From Oscillospiraceae bacterium (GTDB taxonomy: Bacteria > Bacillota > Clostridia > Oscillospirales > CAG-272), in contig SVRA01000012.1 of assembly GCA_015065075.1 (NCBI GenBank), forward strand, positions 1 to 32,091: 32,091 nt of DNA, read 5' to 3'. The notes under the pieces were generated by a model, which was not told where the DNA came from, searched no databases, and worked only from the letters and a program-made list of their open reading frames with translations. Below, piece by piece: positions 22,777-31,541 of the stretch. Both the position numbers and the translations under genes were made by a program. Numbering within the stretch: the stretch's first letter is position 1; each line of letters begins with the position of its first letter.

Positions 22777-22832
22777 TTGATTTTTTTTCATATATATGAT
22801 ATACTTACTCTGTGTGAGTATGCTCACACAGA
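22777..22832 (+). promoter_or_regulatory. Promoter of the rhamnosidase operon with overlapping palindrome
   Basis: TTGATT (22777-22782), 17 bp and TATACT (22800-22805) place the start near 22812. TCTGTGTGAG-TATG-CTCACACAGA (22809-22832) is a perfect 10-base-arm palindrome right at the start site. It could be a repressor operator or a 5' mRNA hairpin. Confidence 0.65.
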
Positions 22833-22862
22833 ATAATTTCCTTGAGAAAGGCTTATGATACT

Positions 22863-24548
22863 ATGGCTAAGGTAAATGAAATTTTTAACGAATTGAACGG
22901 CTCTCAGACCGACCCCAGAGTCAGAAGATATATTACTCCCAAGAGAATCATTTTCACTCAAGGCAACGTAACCAATGCAGATGTGTTGCTTAACGAATGC
23001 CCGAATCAGTTAACCTTCCATCCCGCAGGCGTTTGCGGAATGCAGAACAACACAGATAAGAATGCGGCTATTCTTATAGATTTCGGCATCGAATTTGCCG
23101 GATGCATGCGTATTCTTTGTCAGGGTGCCAACACAGGCGGAGAAAACAGAGCAGATCTTCGCATTCGCTTCGGCGAGAGCGTTATGGAGGCGTTGACTCC
23201 TCTTGGCGTCAAAAACTCCACCAACAACCACGCAAACCGAGACATTGCAATGAGCATCAGCGGACTGTCGGCAAACGAGACCAACGAATCGGGCTTCCGC
23301 TTTGCATATATCGAGCTTCTCGGTGACGGCGCGATAATGAATCTTGCCGGAATCAAGGGTGTATTCTGCTACAACGACGTTGAATACAAGGGTAGCTTTG
23401 AGTGCTCCGATGAAAGACTCAACAAGATCTGGCAGGTAGCGGCTTACACCGTTCACCTCAACATGCAGGAATATCTTTGGGACGGCATCAAGCGCGACCG
23501 CCTCGTATGGATAGGCGATATGCACACCGAGGTGCAGACCATTCTCGCGGTATTCGGCAACGATCCCATTATCAAGAGGTCTCTCGACCTGATCAGAGAT
23601 GACACGCCCGTTGATCAGTGGATGAATAACATTACAACCTATTCGCTCTGGTGGCTCTTTATGCATCACGATCTTTACCGTCAGGTTGGCGATCTTGATT
23701 ATCTGATGGAGCAGAAAGAATATATGGTTGAGCTGATCAAGCGCTTTTTGCCTCTCGTTGACGAGAACGGCTCCGAGGTCTTGACCGGTCACAGATTCCT
23801 CGACTGGCCCAACGAAAGCTATGAGGAGGGCAAGCACGCGGGACTTCAGGGAATTCTCAAGATAGTTCTTGAAAAGAGTGCCGATATGCTTCGTGTATTT
23901 GGAGAGAACGAGCTTGCCGACGAGTGTGCGGCAAAGGCGGCGCTTATGACAAAGCACGTGCCCAATCCCGGAACATCCAAGCAGGGTGCTTCTATGCTTG
24001 CTTTGTCTCGCATCGTTGATCCCAAGGAAGTAAACGAAAAGTGGCTCGCTCCCGGCGGCGCTCACGGTTACTCGACCTTCTTCGGTTATTATCTGCTCGT
24101 TGCAAAGGCTATGGCGGGAGATTTCGCGGGCGCTCTTGACGACATCAAGGCGTTTTGGGGCGCTATGCTCGACTTTGGCGCAACTACCTTCTGGGAGGAC
24201 TTCAATCTCGATTGGACCGTAAACAGCGCGCCCATCGACGAGATCGTGCCCGAGGGCAAGAACGATATTCACGGAGATTTCGGCGCATATTGCTACAAGA
24301 ACTTCCGTCACTCTCTCTGCCACGGCTGGTCTTCGGGTCCTTGCCCCTATATGACTCAGTACGTTCTCGGTATCCGCGCGATCTCCGCAGACACCTACGA
24401 GATAGACCCTGAGCTTGCTTATCTTGACTGGGCAAGGGGCGAATATCCCACCGAAAAGGGAATGATCTCGGTCAGCGCGAAAAAGACCCCCGAGGGTACT
24501 CTCGTTGAGGTCTCTGCTCCCGAGGGAATCAAGATAATCAGAAAATGA
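22863..24548 (+). CDS. GH78-type alpha-L-rhamnosidase
   Basis: The 561 residues match the catalytic core of GH78-like enzymes, which release terminal alpha-L-rhamnose from glycosides. The acid-rich motif WDGIKRDRLVWIGDMH lies at about 206-221. The (alpha/alpha)6 barrel core follows with NNITTYSLWWLF, RFLDWPNES, GTTSFWED-like ATTFWEDFN and CHGWSSGPCPYM. A beta-sandwich portion precedes it (about 30-180). There is no signal peptide, so the enzyme is cytoplasmic and would need imported substrate. It is shorter than multidomain GH78 enzymes. I use ATG 22863 (GAAAGG upstream) rather than the TTG at 22842. trkA follows 27 bases later on the same strand. The sugar specificity is inferred from family. 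Confidence 0.82.
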   Translation: MAKVNEIFNELNGSQTDPRVRRYITPKRIIFTQGNVTNADVLLNECPNQLTFHPAGVCGMQNNTDKNAAILIDFGIEFAGCMRILCQGANTGGENRADLRIRFGESVMEALTPLGVKNSTNNHANRDIAMSISGLSANETNESGFRFAYIELLGDGAIMNLAGIKGVFCYNDVEYKGSFECSDERLNKIWQVAAYTVHLNMQEYLWDGIKRDRLVWIGDMHTEVQTILAVFGNDPIIKRSLDLIRDDTPVDQWMNNITTYSLWWLFMHHDLYRQVGDLDYLMEQKEYMVELIKRFLPLVDENGSEVLTGHRFLDWPNESYEEGKHAGLQGILKIVLEKSADMLRVFGENELADECAAKAALMTKHVPNPGTSKQGASMLALSRIVDPKEVNEKWLAPGGAHGYSTFFGYYLLVAKAMAGDFAGALDDIKAFWGAMLDFGATTFWEDFNLDWTVNSAPIDEIVPEGKNDIHGDFGAYCYKNFRHSLCHGWSSGPCPYMTQYVLGIRAISADTYEIDPELAYLDWARGEYPTEKGMISVSAKKTPEGTLVEVSAPEGIKIIRK

Positions 24549-24575
24549 TCCGAACATTAAATTTCGAGGCCAATT

Positions 24576-25943
24576 ATGAAAATTGTTGTTATTGGAAACG
24601 GTATCGTCGGAGAGGCTCTGATCTCGGCTCTCTGCGAGGAGGGTCACAGCGTTACCGTTATTGACGAGGATGCCGAAACGGTTGCCGCCGTTGTAAATAA
24701 ATACGACGTGCTTGGCGTAACCGGAAACGGCGCCTCGATAGATATACAGACCGAGGCGGGCGTGCCCGAATGCGATATTATAATCTCGGTCGCGCAGAGC
24801 GACGAGCTCAATCTGCTCTGCTGTATGATCGGCAAGCAGCTCGGCGCAAAGCGCTCTATCGCGAGAGTAAGAGATCCCGACTATCTCAAGCAGGTGTCGT
24901 TTATGTCGAGAAATCTCGGAATCGATATGATCGTCAATCCCGAGTACGAGGCGGCTCGCGAGGCGGCAAGACTTATCCGATTCCCTGCGGCGATGAAGCT
25001 TGAAAAGTTCGCCAACGGTCAGGTTGAGGTCGTTGAGATACATATTGGCGCAAATCATCCCTTTATCGATCTTGCGCTTAAGGATTTTAAGAGCCGTTTT
25101 GGCACAAACACGCTTATCTGCACCGTCGTGCGCGGCGACGAGTTCTTTATTCCCGGCGGTAATTTTGTCATCCGCGAGGGTGATATCGTTTCTATTGCCG
25201 GCTCACGCATCGACATAAACGAGCTTTTCGTTAAGATCGGTCTTATAGGAAAGCAGCTTAAGAGAATTTTGCTTATCGGAGGAGGAAGAATTACGAGATA
25301 TCTCGTCGGTCCTCTTCGCGAGAGCGGATATAAGATCAGAATAATTGAAAAGGAGCTTGCCGTCTGCGAGGAGCTTGCCGATATTTTCCCGAACGTCAAG
25401 ATAATTCACGGCGATGCGACCGACCCGACTCTTCTCGACGAGGAGGGGATCAAGGATGCGGACGCTTGCGTGGTTATGACCTCGAGCGATCATACCAATC
25501 TGATCATTTCGATGTTCGCACAGTCCAGAGAGGTTGACAAGGTTATTGCCAAGATCGCTTCTCCTTCCTTTGTCAAGCTTTCCGAAAACGCCGGAGTTGA
25601 CTCCAACATCACTCCTCAGTTCATAATCACGTCCAAAGTCTTACAGTACGTGAGAGGTCAGGCAAACAAGGACGGCAAGGGAGCTAAGAGCTCTATCGTC
25701 GCCCTTCATAGGATCGCGGACAATCGCGTCGAGGCACTTGAATTCGACGTAGCAGAGGACTTTAAGCAAGCGGGCGTTCCGCTCAGCAAGCTGAAGCTCA
25801 AGCAAAACGTACTCGTTGCCGCAACGATTCGCAACGGTGCGGTCAACTACGCGCACGGCAACACTACGATAGAGGCGGGCGACAAGGTAATAGTGCTCAC
25901 CTCCAATCCTCACGTTTGCTATCTTAACGACGTGCTTGAGTGA
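24576..25943 (+). CDS. trkA: Trk system potassium uptake regulator TrkA
   Basis: This 455-residue cytoplasmic protein has two tandem RCK units. Each has a Rossmann RCK-N domain (GNGIVGEAL at about 7-15; GGGRITRYLVG at about 230-240) and an RCK-C domain. It binds NAD(H) or nucleotide and gates the TrkH channel. The acidic ends of the second strands (VIDEDAETV and IIEKELAVCEEL) fit nucleotide binding. TTTCGAGG precedes the ATG, a ribosome-binding-site context also found before trkH. The trkH gene follows 28 bases later. Confidence 0.93.
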   Translation: MKIVVIGNGIVGEALISALCEEGHSVTVIDEDAETVAAVVNKYDVLGVTGNGASIDIQTEAGVPECDIIISVAQSDELNLLCCMIGKQLGAKRSIARVRDPDYLKQVSFMSRNLGIDMIVNPEYEAAREAARLIRFPAAMKLEKFANGQVEVVEIHIGANHPFIDLALKDFKSRFGTNTLICTVVRGDEFFIPGGNFVIREGDIVSIAGSRIDINELFVKIGLIGKQLKRILLIGGGRITRYLVGPLRESGYKIRIIEKELAVCEELADIFPNVKIIHGDATDPTLLDEEGIKDADACVVMTSSDHTNLIISMFAQSREVDKVIAKIASPSFVKLSENAGVDSNITPQFIITSKVLQYVRGQANKDGKGAKSSIVALHRIADNRVEALEFDVAEDFKQAGVPLSKLKLKQNVLVAATIRNGAVNYAHGNTTIEAGDKVIVLTSNPHVCYLNDVLE

Positions 25944-25971
25944 TCTTACAATTCGATTTCGAGGACGTACA

Positions 25972-27477
25972 ATGAATTTAAAAATGTTGAGATATATCAC
26001 CGGTCAGCTTTTGTTGGTGGAGGGGGCGCTTATGCTCATCCCTCTTATCACTATGCTGATATACGGTGAGTTTGGAATGCTTTATTCCGTTCTTATTCCT
26101 ATTGGAATGTTACTTGTTCTTGGCGTTTTACTTTCCCTGCGCAAGCCGGAAGGGTCTGCGCTTGGTGCCAAGGACGGCTTTGTGGTGGTCGGATTGTCAT
26201 GGATCATCCTATCCTTTTTCGGCTGCTTGCCGTTTGTGCTTTCGGGGCTTATTCCCAATTTTATCGATGCTTATTTTGAAACGGTATCCGGCTTTACCAC
26301 CACGGGCGCGAGCGTGCTTTTCCCACAGCAATACGGTATGCTTTGGAATCCTGTTGATCCCTCAATGGGTATGCGCGGAATCTTTTTGTGGCGCAGCTTT
26401 ACTAACTGGATAGGCGGCATGGGTGTGCTTGTCTTTGTGCTTGCCATTATGCCTCAGCAGGATATGAAATCGTCAAGACTGGTTCATATCATGCGCGCCG
26501 AAATGCCCGGACCGAAGGTTGACAAGATCGTTGCTACGGTCAGAAAGACCGCGGCTATCATGTACGGCATTTACGTTGGGCTGACACTTGCTCAGGTAAT
26601 TTGCCTGATGTTTGGCGGTATGGATCTTTACGAGGCGTTATGTGTTTCTTTCTCAACGGCAGGCACGGGCGGATTTGCAATATGGAGCGACAGCATGGTG
26701 ACCTTTGGAGGCACCGTGGCGCACATTGAATACTGCCAGTGGGTAGTTGCCATATTTATGTTTATATTCAGTATCAACTTCAATCTTTATTACCTGATCC
26801 TGACCGGAAAGGCACTTGTGGCACTCTTTAGCGAGGAGCTTCGCTGGTTCACCGGAATCACGGTCGCGGCAACGGCGCTTATTACCTACAATATTTATTC
26901 TGCTTACGGCAACCTTGGAGATGCACTCAGGAACGCGTTTTTCCAGGTGAACACCGTGATATCGACCTCGGGATTTGCCACCAGCGACTTTAATCTCTGG
27001 CCGAATCTTTCGAAAACGCTTCTGCTTGTGCTTATGTTTATTGGTGCATGCGCGGGATCGACGGGCGGTGGTGTCAAGGTCAGCAGGCTTGTGATATCGG
27101 TCAAGAGCACCTGGGCGGAGATCAGACACATGACCGACCCAAGACAGATAAAAAAGGTCATGTTTGAGAAAAAGAGTGTGGACAAGGACACGGTGCGCGG
27201 AGTTTTCGCATATATGGTCGCTTACATTCTGATCTTTTTCGTTTCCTTCTTGGCGATCGCCGTTGCTGACGGGCAGAGCATTGAGACATCGTTTTCGTCG
27301 GTCGCCGCCTGTCTGAACAACGTTGGGCCCGGTCTCGATGCGGTAGGGCCGAGCGGCAACTTCGCGTTCTACTCACCTATATCGAAGGTCGTTCTGACTC
27401 TCGACATGCTTTTGGGCAGACTTGAGCTCTTCCCGATACTCTTGCTTTTCTCTCCCTCCACCTGGAAAGAGAAATAA
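25972..27477 (+). CDS. trkH: Trk potassium uptake channel TrkH
   Basis: This 501-residue membrane protein of the SKT superfamily forms the potassium-conducting pore with four pseudo-repeats. Selectivity-filter regions are visible as SGFTTTGASV, FSTAGTGGFAI, ISTSGFATSDF and LNNVGPGLDAVG. There are about ten hydrophobic segments. The track start at 25936 overlaps trkA. I prefer ATG 25972 with GAGG seven bases upstream. It works with TrkA, encoded just before. The C terminus (GRLELFPILLLFSPSTWKEK) is typical. Confidence 0.94.
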   Translation: MNLKMLRYITGQLLLVEGALMLIPLITMLIYGEFGMLYSVLIPIGMLLVLGVLLSLRKPEGSALGAKDGFVVVGLSWIILSFFGCLPFVLSGLIPNFIDAYFETVSGFTTTGASVLFPQQYGMLWNPVDPSMGMRGIFLWRSFTNWIGGMGVLVFVLAIMPQQDMKSSRLVHIMRAEMPGPKVDKIVATVRKTAAIMYGIYVGLTLAQVICLMFGGMDLYEALCVSFSTAGTGGFAIWSDSMVTFGGTVAHIEYCQWVVAIFMFIFSINFNLYYLILTGKALVALFSEELRWFTGITVAATALITYNIYSAYGNLGDALRNAFFQVNTVISTSGFATSDFNLWPNLSKTLLLVLMFIGACAGSTGGGVKVSRLVISVKSTWAEIRHMTDPRQIKKVMFEKKSVDKDTVRGVFAYMVAYILIFFVSFLAIAVADGQSIETSFSSVAACLNNVGPGLDAVGPSGNFAFYSPISKVVLTLDMLLGRLELFPILLLFSPSTWKEK

Positions 27478-27513
27478 GAAGATTAAACAACTGTTTTTTG
27501 GGAGACAATTTTA

Positions 27514-28143
27514 ATGAATAATAATCCAAAATTTATCGTCTTTGAGGGCATTGACGGCGCGGGGAAGACGACGCAAATAAATCTTCTCCGAGAAGAGCTT
27601 GAAAAGCTCGGTATCTTGTGCGAGGTTACCGCCGAGCCGACAGAGCTGCCGTCGGGAAAGGCGATTCGTCGCGCGCTTGCCAAGGAGGTAGACAAGACTC
27701 CGCTTGAGATGGCAGAGATGTTTACCTTTGACCGAGAGCTTCACAACACCGATGCTAAAATAGGTATTAAAAAGATGCTCGCAGAGGGAAAAACCGTTAT
27801 CTGCGACAGATACTATTATTCTTCTCTTGCATATCAAGGTACCGTGTTGGGATACGACGCCGTTGCAAAATTAAACCTTGAAAATCCCAAAATACTGAAG
27901 CCCGATATGTGCATATTCCTTGATCTTTCTCCCGAGGAAAGTCTAAAGAGGATAGGTAACAGAGGAAACACCGTTGAAATATATGAAAATCTTGAATATC
28001 TTACTCGCACTCGCAAGACATTTTTCGAGGTTTTCGAACATTTGCGCAAGAGAGAAGAAAACATAGCAATTATAAATGCGTGCGGCAGCATTTCCGAGGT
28101 CTCTTCGCTCATTCTTGCCGCCGTTTTAGACGTTTACAAATAA
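27514..28143 (+). CDS. tmk: Thymidylate kinase
   Basis: The 209 residues convert dTMP to dTDP with ATP. The P-loop is EGIDGAGKTTQ (about 10-20), the DRY motif region is CDRYYYSSLAYQG, and the lid region contains RIGNRGNTVEIYE. Length is normal for the family. GGGAG lies upstream of the ATG, 36 bases after trkH on the same strand. Usual clostridial neighbours such as holB are not here, so the location in a transport and sugar operon is unusual. Full-length and apparently functional. Confidence 0.92.
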   Translation: MNNNPKFIVFEGIDGAGKTTQINLLREELEKLGILCEVTAEPTELPSGKAIRRALAKEVDKTPLEMAEMFTFDRELHNTDAKIGIKKMLAEGKTVICDRYYYSSLAYQGTVLGYDAVAKLNLENPKILKPDMCIFLDLSPEESLKRIGNRGNTVEIYENLEYLTRTRKTFFEVFEHLRKREENIAIINACGSISEVSSLILAAVLDVYK

Positions 28144-28159
28144 TATTTCGGGGGTTTTG

Positions 28160-29074
28160 ATGAAAATCAAGTTCAGCAGATCTGAAATCCTTAATTTTTT
28201 AAAAAATACGCTTTTAGTTATAGTTGGAACGATAATACTTTCGTTTGGTTCGGCCGTATTTATAATACCGTTTGATCTTGTTACCGGCGGAGTTTCGGGA
28301 ATAGCGATCGTTCTCCACAGGATTATTCCTCTTGATTTTCTTACGGTAGACCTTATAATCACCATTGTTACCTGGCTTTTGTTTTTCGTGGGTTTTTTCG
28401 TTCTGGGGAAATCGTTTGCCTTGAAGACCCTTATTTCAACCATAATCTACCCTCTTGGTATATCCCTTTTCATGAAGCTTTCCGACCCCTCTTTTCTAAA
28501 CGGATTTTTCTGTTTACAGGCGTCTCAATACTCGGAGATATCTCTGATTCTTGCCACCGCGCTCGGCGGAGCTTGCGTTGGCGCGGGGTGCGCAATAACC
28601 TTTCTTGGCGGTGGCTCCACGGGTGGCGTAGATATAATTTCGTTTTCTATATGTAAGGTTTTCAAACGCCTGAAAAGCTCGGTCGTAATTTTCATCGTTG
28701 ACGCAAGCATCGTAGTTTTTGGTATGTTTGTTATTGGGGACTTTGTTCTTTCGCTTCTCGGCATTTTTTCCGCCCTTGTCGCAGCGTTTATGGTAGACAA
28801 GGTGTTTATAGGAAGCTCCAAGTCATTCATTGCTCAAATAATCAGCGAGGAATACAAGGCGATCAACGCAGAGATCATAAAGAAGATCGACCGTGGCTCT
28901 ACTATAGTCGACGTAGTGGGAGGATATACGGGAGAAAACAAAAAAATGATAATGGTCTCCTTTACCGTTAATCAATATGCGGAGATATTGAACGTTATAA
29001 ACAGAAATGACAAAAATGCGTTCGTAACCATTCACCAAGCACACGAGATCAACGGTGAGGGTTGGACGAGATGA
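28160..29074 (+). CDS. YitT-family membrane protein (DUF161 + DUF2179)
   Basis: The 304 residues have five to six N-terminal hydrophobic segments with the glycine-rich family motifs VTGGVSGIAIVLHR and GGGSTGGVDIIS. A soluble C-terminal DUF2179-type domain (about 220-300) contains RGSTIVDVVGGYTGENKKM. The family is widespread in Firmicutes and its function is not firmly known. I use ATG 28160 instead of the TTG at 28157. The ribosome binding site is an unusual CGGGGG. It starts 16 bases after the tmk stop and is probably the last gene of the rhamnosidase-trkAH-tmk run. Confidence 0.87.
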   Translation: MKIKFSRSEILNFLKNTLLVIVGTIILSFGSAVFIIPFDLVTGGVSGIAIVLHRIIPLDFLTVDLIITIVTWLLFFVGFFVLGKSFALKTLISTIIYPLGISLFMKLSDPSFLNGFFCLQASQYSEISLILATALGGACVGAGCAITFLGGGSTGGVDIISFSICKVFKRLKSSVVIFIVDASIVVFGMFVIGDFVLSLLGIFSALVAAFMVDKVFIGSSKSFIAQIISEEYKAINAEIIKKIDRGSTIVDVVGGYTGENKKMIMVSFTVNQYAEILNVINRNDKNAFVTIHQAHEINGEGWTR

Positions 29075-29103
29075 CCGCAAGGGTCTAATAATACGAAGTG
29101 ATC

Positions 29104-29134
29104 GATAAAGGGCGGTTTCTTTCGTCCCTTTATC
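29104..29134 (+). terminator. Hairpin after the YitT gene, possible terminator
   Basis: GATAAAGGG and CCCTTTATC are exact complements around CGGTTTCTTTCGT. No T-run follows, so intrinsic termination is doubtful. A TATAAT at 29165-29170 lies before the next gene without a clear -35. Confidence 0.45.
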
Positions 29135-29198
29135 AGATTACAGCGCAAATGAAAACTTGGCTTATATAATAATATCTGCATATACAAGGAGTTAAAAA

Positions 29199-31460
29199 AT
29201 GAAAATCAACCGAATTATTGCTGTGCTTCTCGTTTTGGTCTTGATCGGCTCCGTGGTACTGACGGCTTGCGAGGGCTCATCCAAAAAAGAAGAAAACCAG
29301 TCTACCGAAACAACAACCAACGAAGAGGCCTCTAAAGGTGAAGAAAGCTCATCCAAGATTGAGGAAAGTTCTTCAAAAAGCGAAGAAAGTTCTTCAAAGA
29401 GCGAGGAAAGTTCTTCAAAGAGCGAGGAAAGCTCGTCCAACAGTGAGGACACCACATCCGAAAGAGAGGAAGAGACAACGGTGATAATCGACATTATGAT
29501 AGGCGAGACGCTCGACGCCGAGCCCGCGGCAGACTTCTCGGTATCGAAAGTATTCTCGGACTACATGGTCGTTCAGAGAGGCGAGCACATTCGCGTTTGG
29601 GGCTTTGCTCCCGAAAGCGAGAACGGCAAGAAGGTATCGGGTGAATTCAAGGGTATGTTTGCCGAGGCAATTGTCGAAAACGGCGAATGGTGCATTACCT
29701 TCGGCGCAAGACTTGAAGCCGACACTGTCGGAGCAGAGATGTCCATATATGCAGGTGATAATAAGACCGTCACGTTCAAGGACGTGCTTGTCGGCGACGT
29801 TTATCTCGTTCTCGGTCAGTCCAACGCGGCGCTCGCACTCAGCGAGTCGGTCAAGGGCGGAAACACTGTCGACATCGACGAAAACTCAATAATCAGACTT
29901 AACTATCTCAACGGCAGCGGTGGCACATACGCCGAAAAGGGAACAGATTACGTTTACAAGGATCTCGAAAACACGACCTTGTGGACAAAGACCACTCAAG
30001 CTTATGCACTCCGTTTCTCCGGTATCGGATACCATTTCGCACAGGAAATGGTTGCAAGATCGGGCAATTCTGTGCCCGTAGGTCTTATGGAGGTTGCTTA
30101 CGGTGGCGCACCCTTGGCGTCCTTCCTGCCTAACGATCTCGCAGAGCTTTACGATTCTGATTACTATAGTGCGGACACGGGCAAATATATTTCTATGAGA
30201 GATACCACGCATTTTGGAAGATATCTCTACAATTGCTATCTCGCTCCCGCGAGCAGATACGCGGTTGCGGGTGTGCTCTGGTATCAGGGAGAGAGCGATA
30301 ATCCTCTGAATTTCGCACAGGTATACGGTGACGAGTTCGGTGATTTCGTTGAGCATCTCAGATCTACTCACAACGTGATCAACAAGGAATTCCCCGTATT
30401 CGTCGTTGAATTCCCCACACAGTATCAAAAACCCGCGGATTACAGCGGAAGCGACCCTTGGCACTATATGGAGGTTGGCACTATCCGTACCTTTATGGGT
30501 CTTCTTCCCACGGTTATTGACGGCTGCTATCTTTCGGCGTCCAGCGATCTGTGGACCGACACAAGCTTCCCCAACAGTCTACACCCAAATTGCAAGCCCG
30601 GTCAGGCAAAGAGACTTGCCGATATTGCGGAGTTTGTGATATTCGGAAAAGGAACGCTTGATGATGCTATGGGTCCGATCTTCAGCAGCGCTGCGCTGAG
30701 CGAGGACAAGAAGACAATTACCGTTACCTTTACGAATGTGGGAGAGGGTCTTACCACCGCCGACGGCGGAGCTGCCGTAAAGGGTATTTGCGGATTTTCG
30801 GAAAAGACATTTGGTCTTGCCACGCCCCTGACTCCTGTGAGCGCAGAGATAACCGCAAAGGACCAGATCACCGTGACCTTTGACGAGGCGGTCAAGGCGG
30901 TAGCATACAACTACAACACCACCGACGTTTACGGCGAGACCCTGAACCTTTGCAACAGCGCGAAGATTCCTGCGCTGGCATTTATCACTCCTTATGAGGA
31001 TATGGATCTCAGTGGATTTTCGGAGGATGAGTTCGTTTCAAGAAAGAACAAGAACCTCCGCTTGCAAGGAGCTTTCATTGACAGACTGATATCAGACGGA
31101 GCAGATATATTTACTCCCGGCAGCGTTGAGCCGGGTCTCAACGCAGGTGGAAACAAGATAGAGATAACAAAGGGATCTTCGTCTCTCAGCTGCACCGGCT
31201 GGATTGGCTACGGATATCCTACATTGGCGTTTGGCTATTCACTCGACGGCAGCGATGCTATTCTGAAAATCGCTCCGACCGCACCCGAGGCGGCGGTTCT
31301 TACGGCGGGCGGTGAGCACGCGGTGAGATTTGCAATCAACATTGACGTAAGCGATCTTGAGGTCGGTGAGCATACCGTTTCGTTCCTCGCGTTTGTTGAC
31401 GCTAATGACGGAACTGTAGCAAAGCTTCTTTCCTTTACCGTTGTCGTAGTTGAAAAGTAA
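29199..31460 (+). CDS. Lipoprotein with sialate-O-acetylesterase-like SGNH domain
   Basis: The 753 residues begin with a lipoprotein signal peptide and lipobox LTAC (Cys24). A Ser/Glu/Lys stalk follows (about 25-95), built from five heptads of the type EESSSKS. The SGNH/SASA esterase domain (about 110-480) has the nucleophile in LGQSN (Ser208), the block GVLWYQGESDN (about 359-368) and the catalytic His in SLHPNCKPG (about 462), as in carbohydrate 9-O-acetylesterases. A beta-rich C-terminal part (about 490-753) is unassigned. It probably deacetylates host or plant glycans outside the cell. AAGGAG precedes the ATG. It is monocistronic, closed by a 16-bp terminator. Confidence 0.87.
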   Translation: MKINRIIAVLLVLVLIGSVVLTACEGSSKKEENQSTETTTNEEASKGEESSSKIEESSSKSEESSSKSEESSSKSEESSSNSEDTTSEREEETTVIIDIMIGETLDAEPAADFSVSKVFSDYMVVQRGEHIRVWGFAPESENGKKVSGEFKGMFAEAIVENGEWCITFGARLEADTVGAEMSIYAGDNKTVTFKDVLVGDVYLVLGQSNAALALSESVKGGNTVDIDENSIIRLNYLNGSGGTYAEKGTDYVYKDLENTTLWTKTTQAYALRFSGIGYHFAQEMVARSGNSVPVGLMEVAYGGAPLASFLPNDLAELYDSDYYSADTGKYISMRDTTHFGRYLYNCYLAPASRYAVAGVLWYQGESDNPLNFAQVYGDEFGDFVEHLRSTHNVINKEFPVFVVEFPTQYQKPADYSGSDPWHYMEVGTIRTFMGLLPTVIDGCYLSASSDLWTDTSFPNSLHPNCKPGQAKRLADIAEFVIFGKGTLDDAMGPIFSSAALSEDKKTITVTFTNVGEGLTTADGGAAVKGICGFSEKTFGLATPLTPVSAEITAKDQITVTFDEAVKAVAYNYNTTDVYGETLNLCNSAKIPALAFITPYEDMDLSGFSEDEFVSRKNKNLRLQGAFIDRLISDGADIFTPGSVEPGLNAGGNKIEITKGSSSLSCTGWIGYGYPTLAFGYSLDGSDAILKIAPTAPEAAVLTAGGEHAVRFAINIDVSDLEVGEHTVSFLAFVDANDGTVAKLLSFTVVVVEK
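29340..29444 (+). repeat. Five 21-bp tandem repeats in the lipoprotein stalk
   Basis: Five in-frame units of the form GAGGAAAGTTCTTCAAAGAG plus C encode EESSSKS-type heptads. Units 2 to 4 are nearly identical at DNA level, and units 1 and 5 are more diverged. Such repeats can change copy number by slippage without a frameshift. Confidence 0.9.
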
Positions 31461-31500
31461 TAATTCAGATGCCGTCGTTCATGCGGTGTTTGAAAACTGA

Positions 31501-31536
31501 AAAAGCGGGACTATCCTTGGGGATAGTCCCGCTTTT
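31501..31536. terminator. Strong bidirectional terminator
   Basis: AAAAGCGGGACTATCC and GGATAGTCCCGCTTTT are exact 16-base complements around TTGG. The A and T runs at both ends let it serve the lipoprotein gene and the convergent spoVT-like gene. Confidence 0.92.
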
Positions 31537-31541
31537 GTGTT

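Noticed and set aside
23010-25058. 682-codon minus-strand ORF opposite the rhamnosidase and trkA
   Set aside because: It spans two well-identified genes on the other strand, shows no family motifs, and its length follows from G/C-biased third positions.
29340-29444. Regular short repeats as a possible CRISPR array
   Set aside because: They are directly adjacent 21-bp units in frame within a lipoprotein gene, with no spacers and no cas genes.
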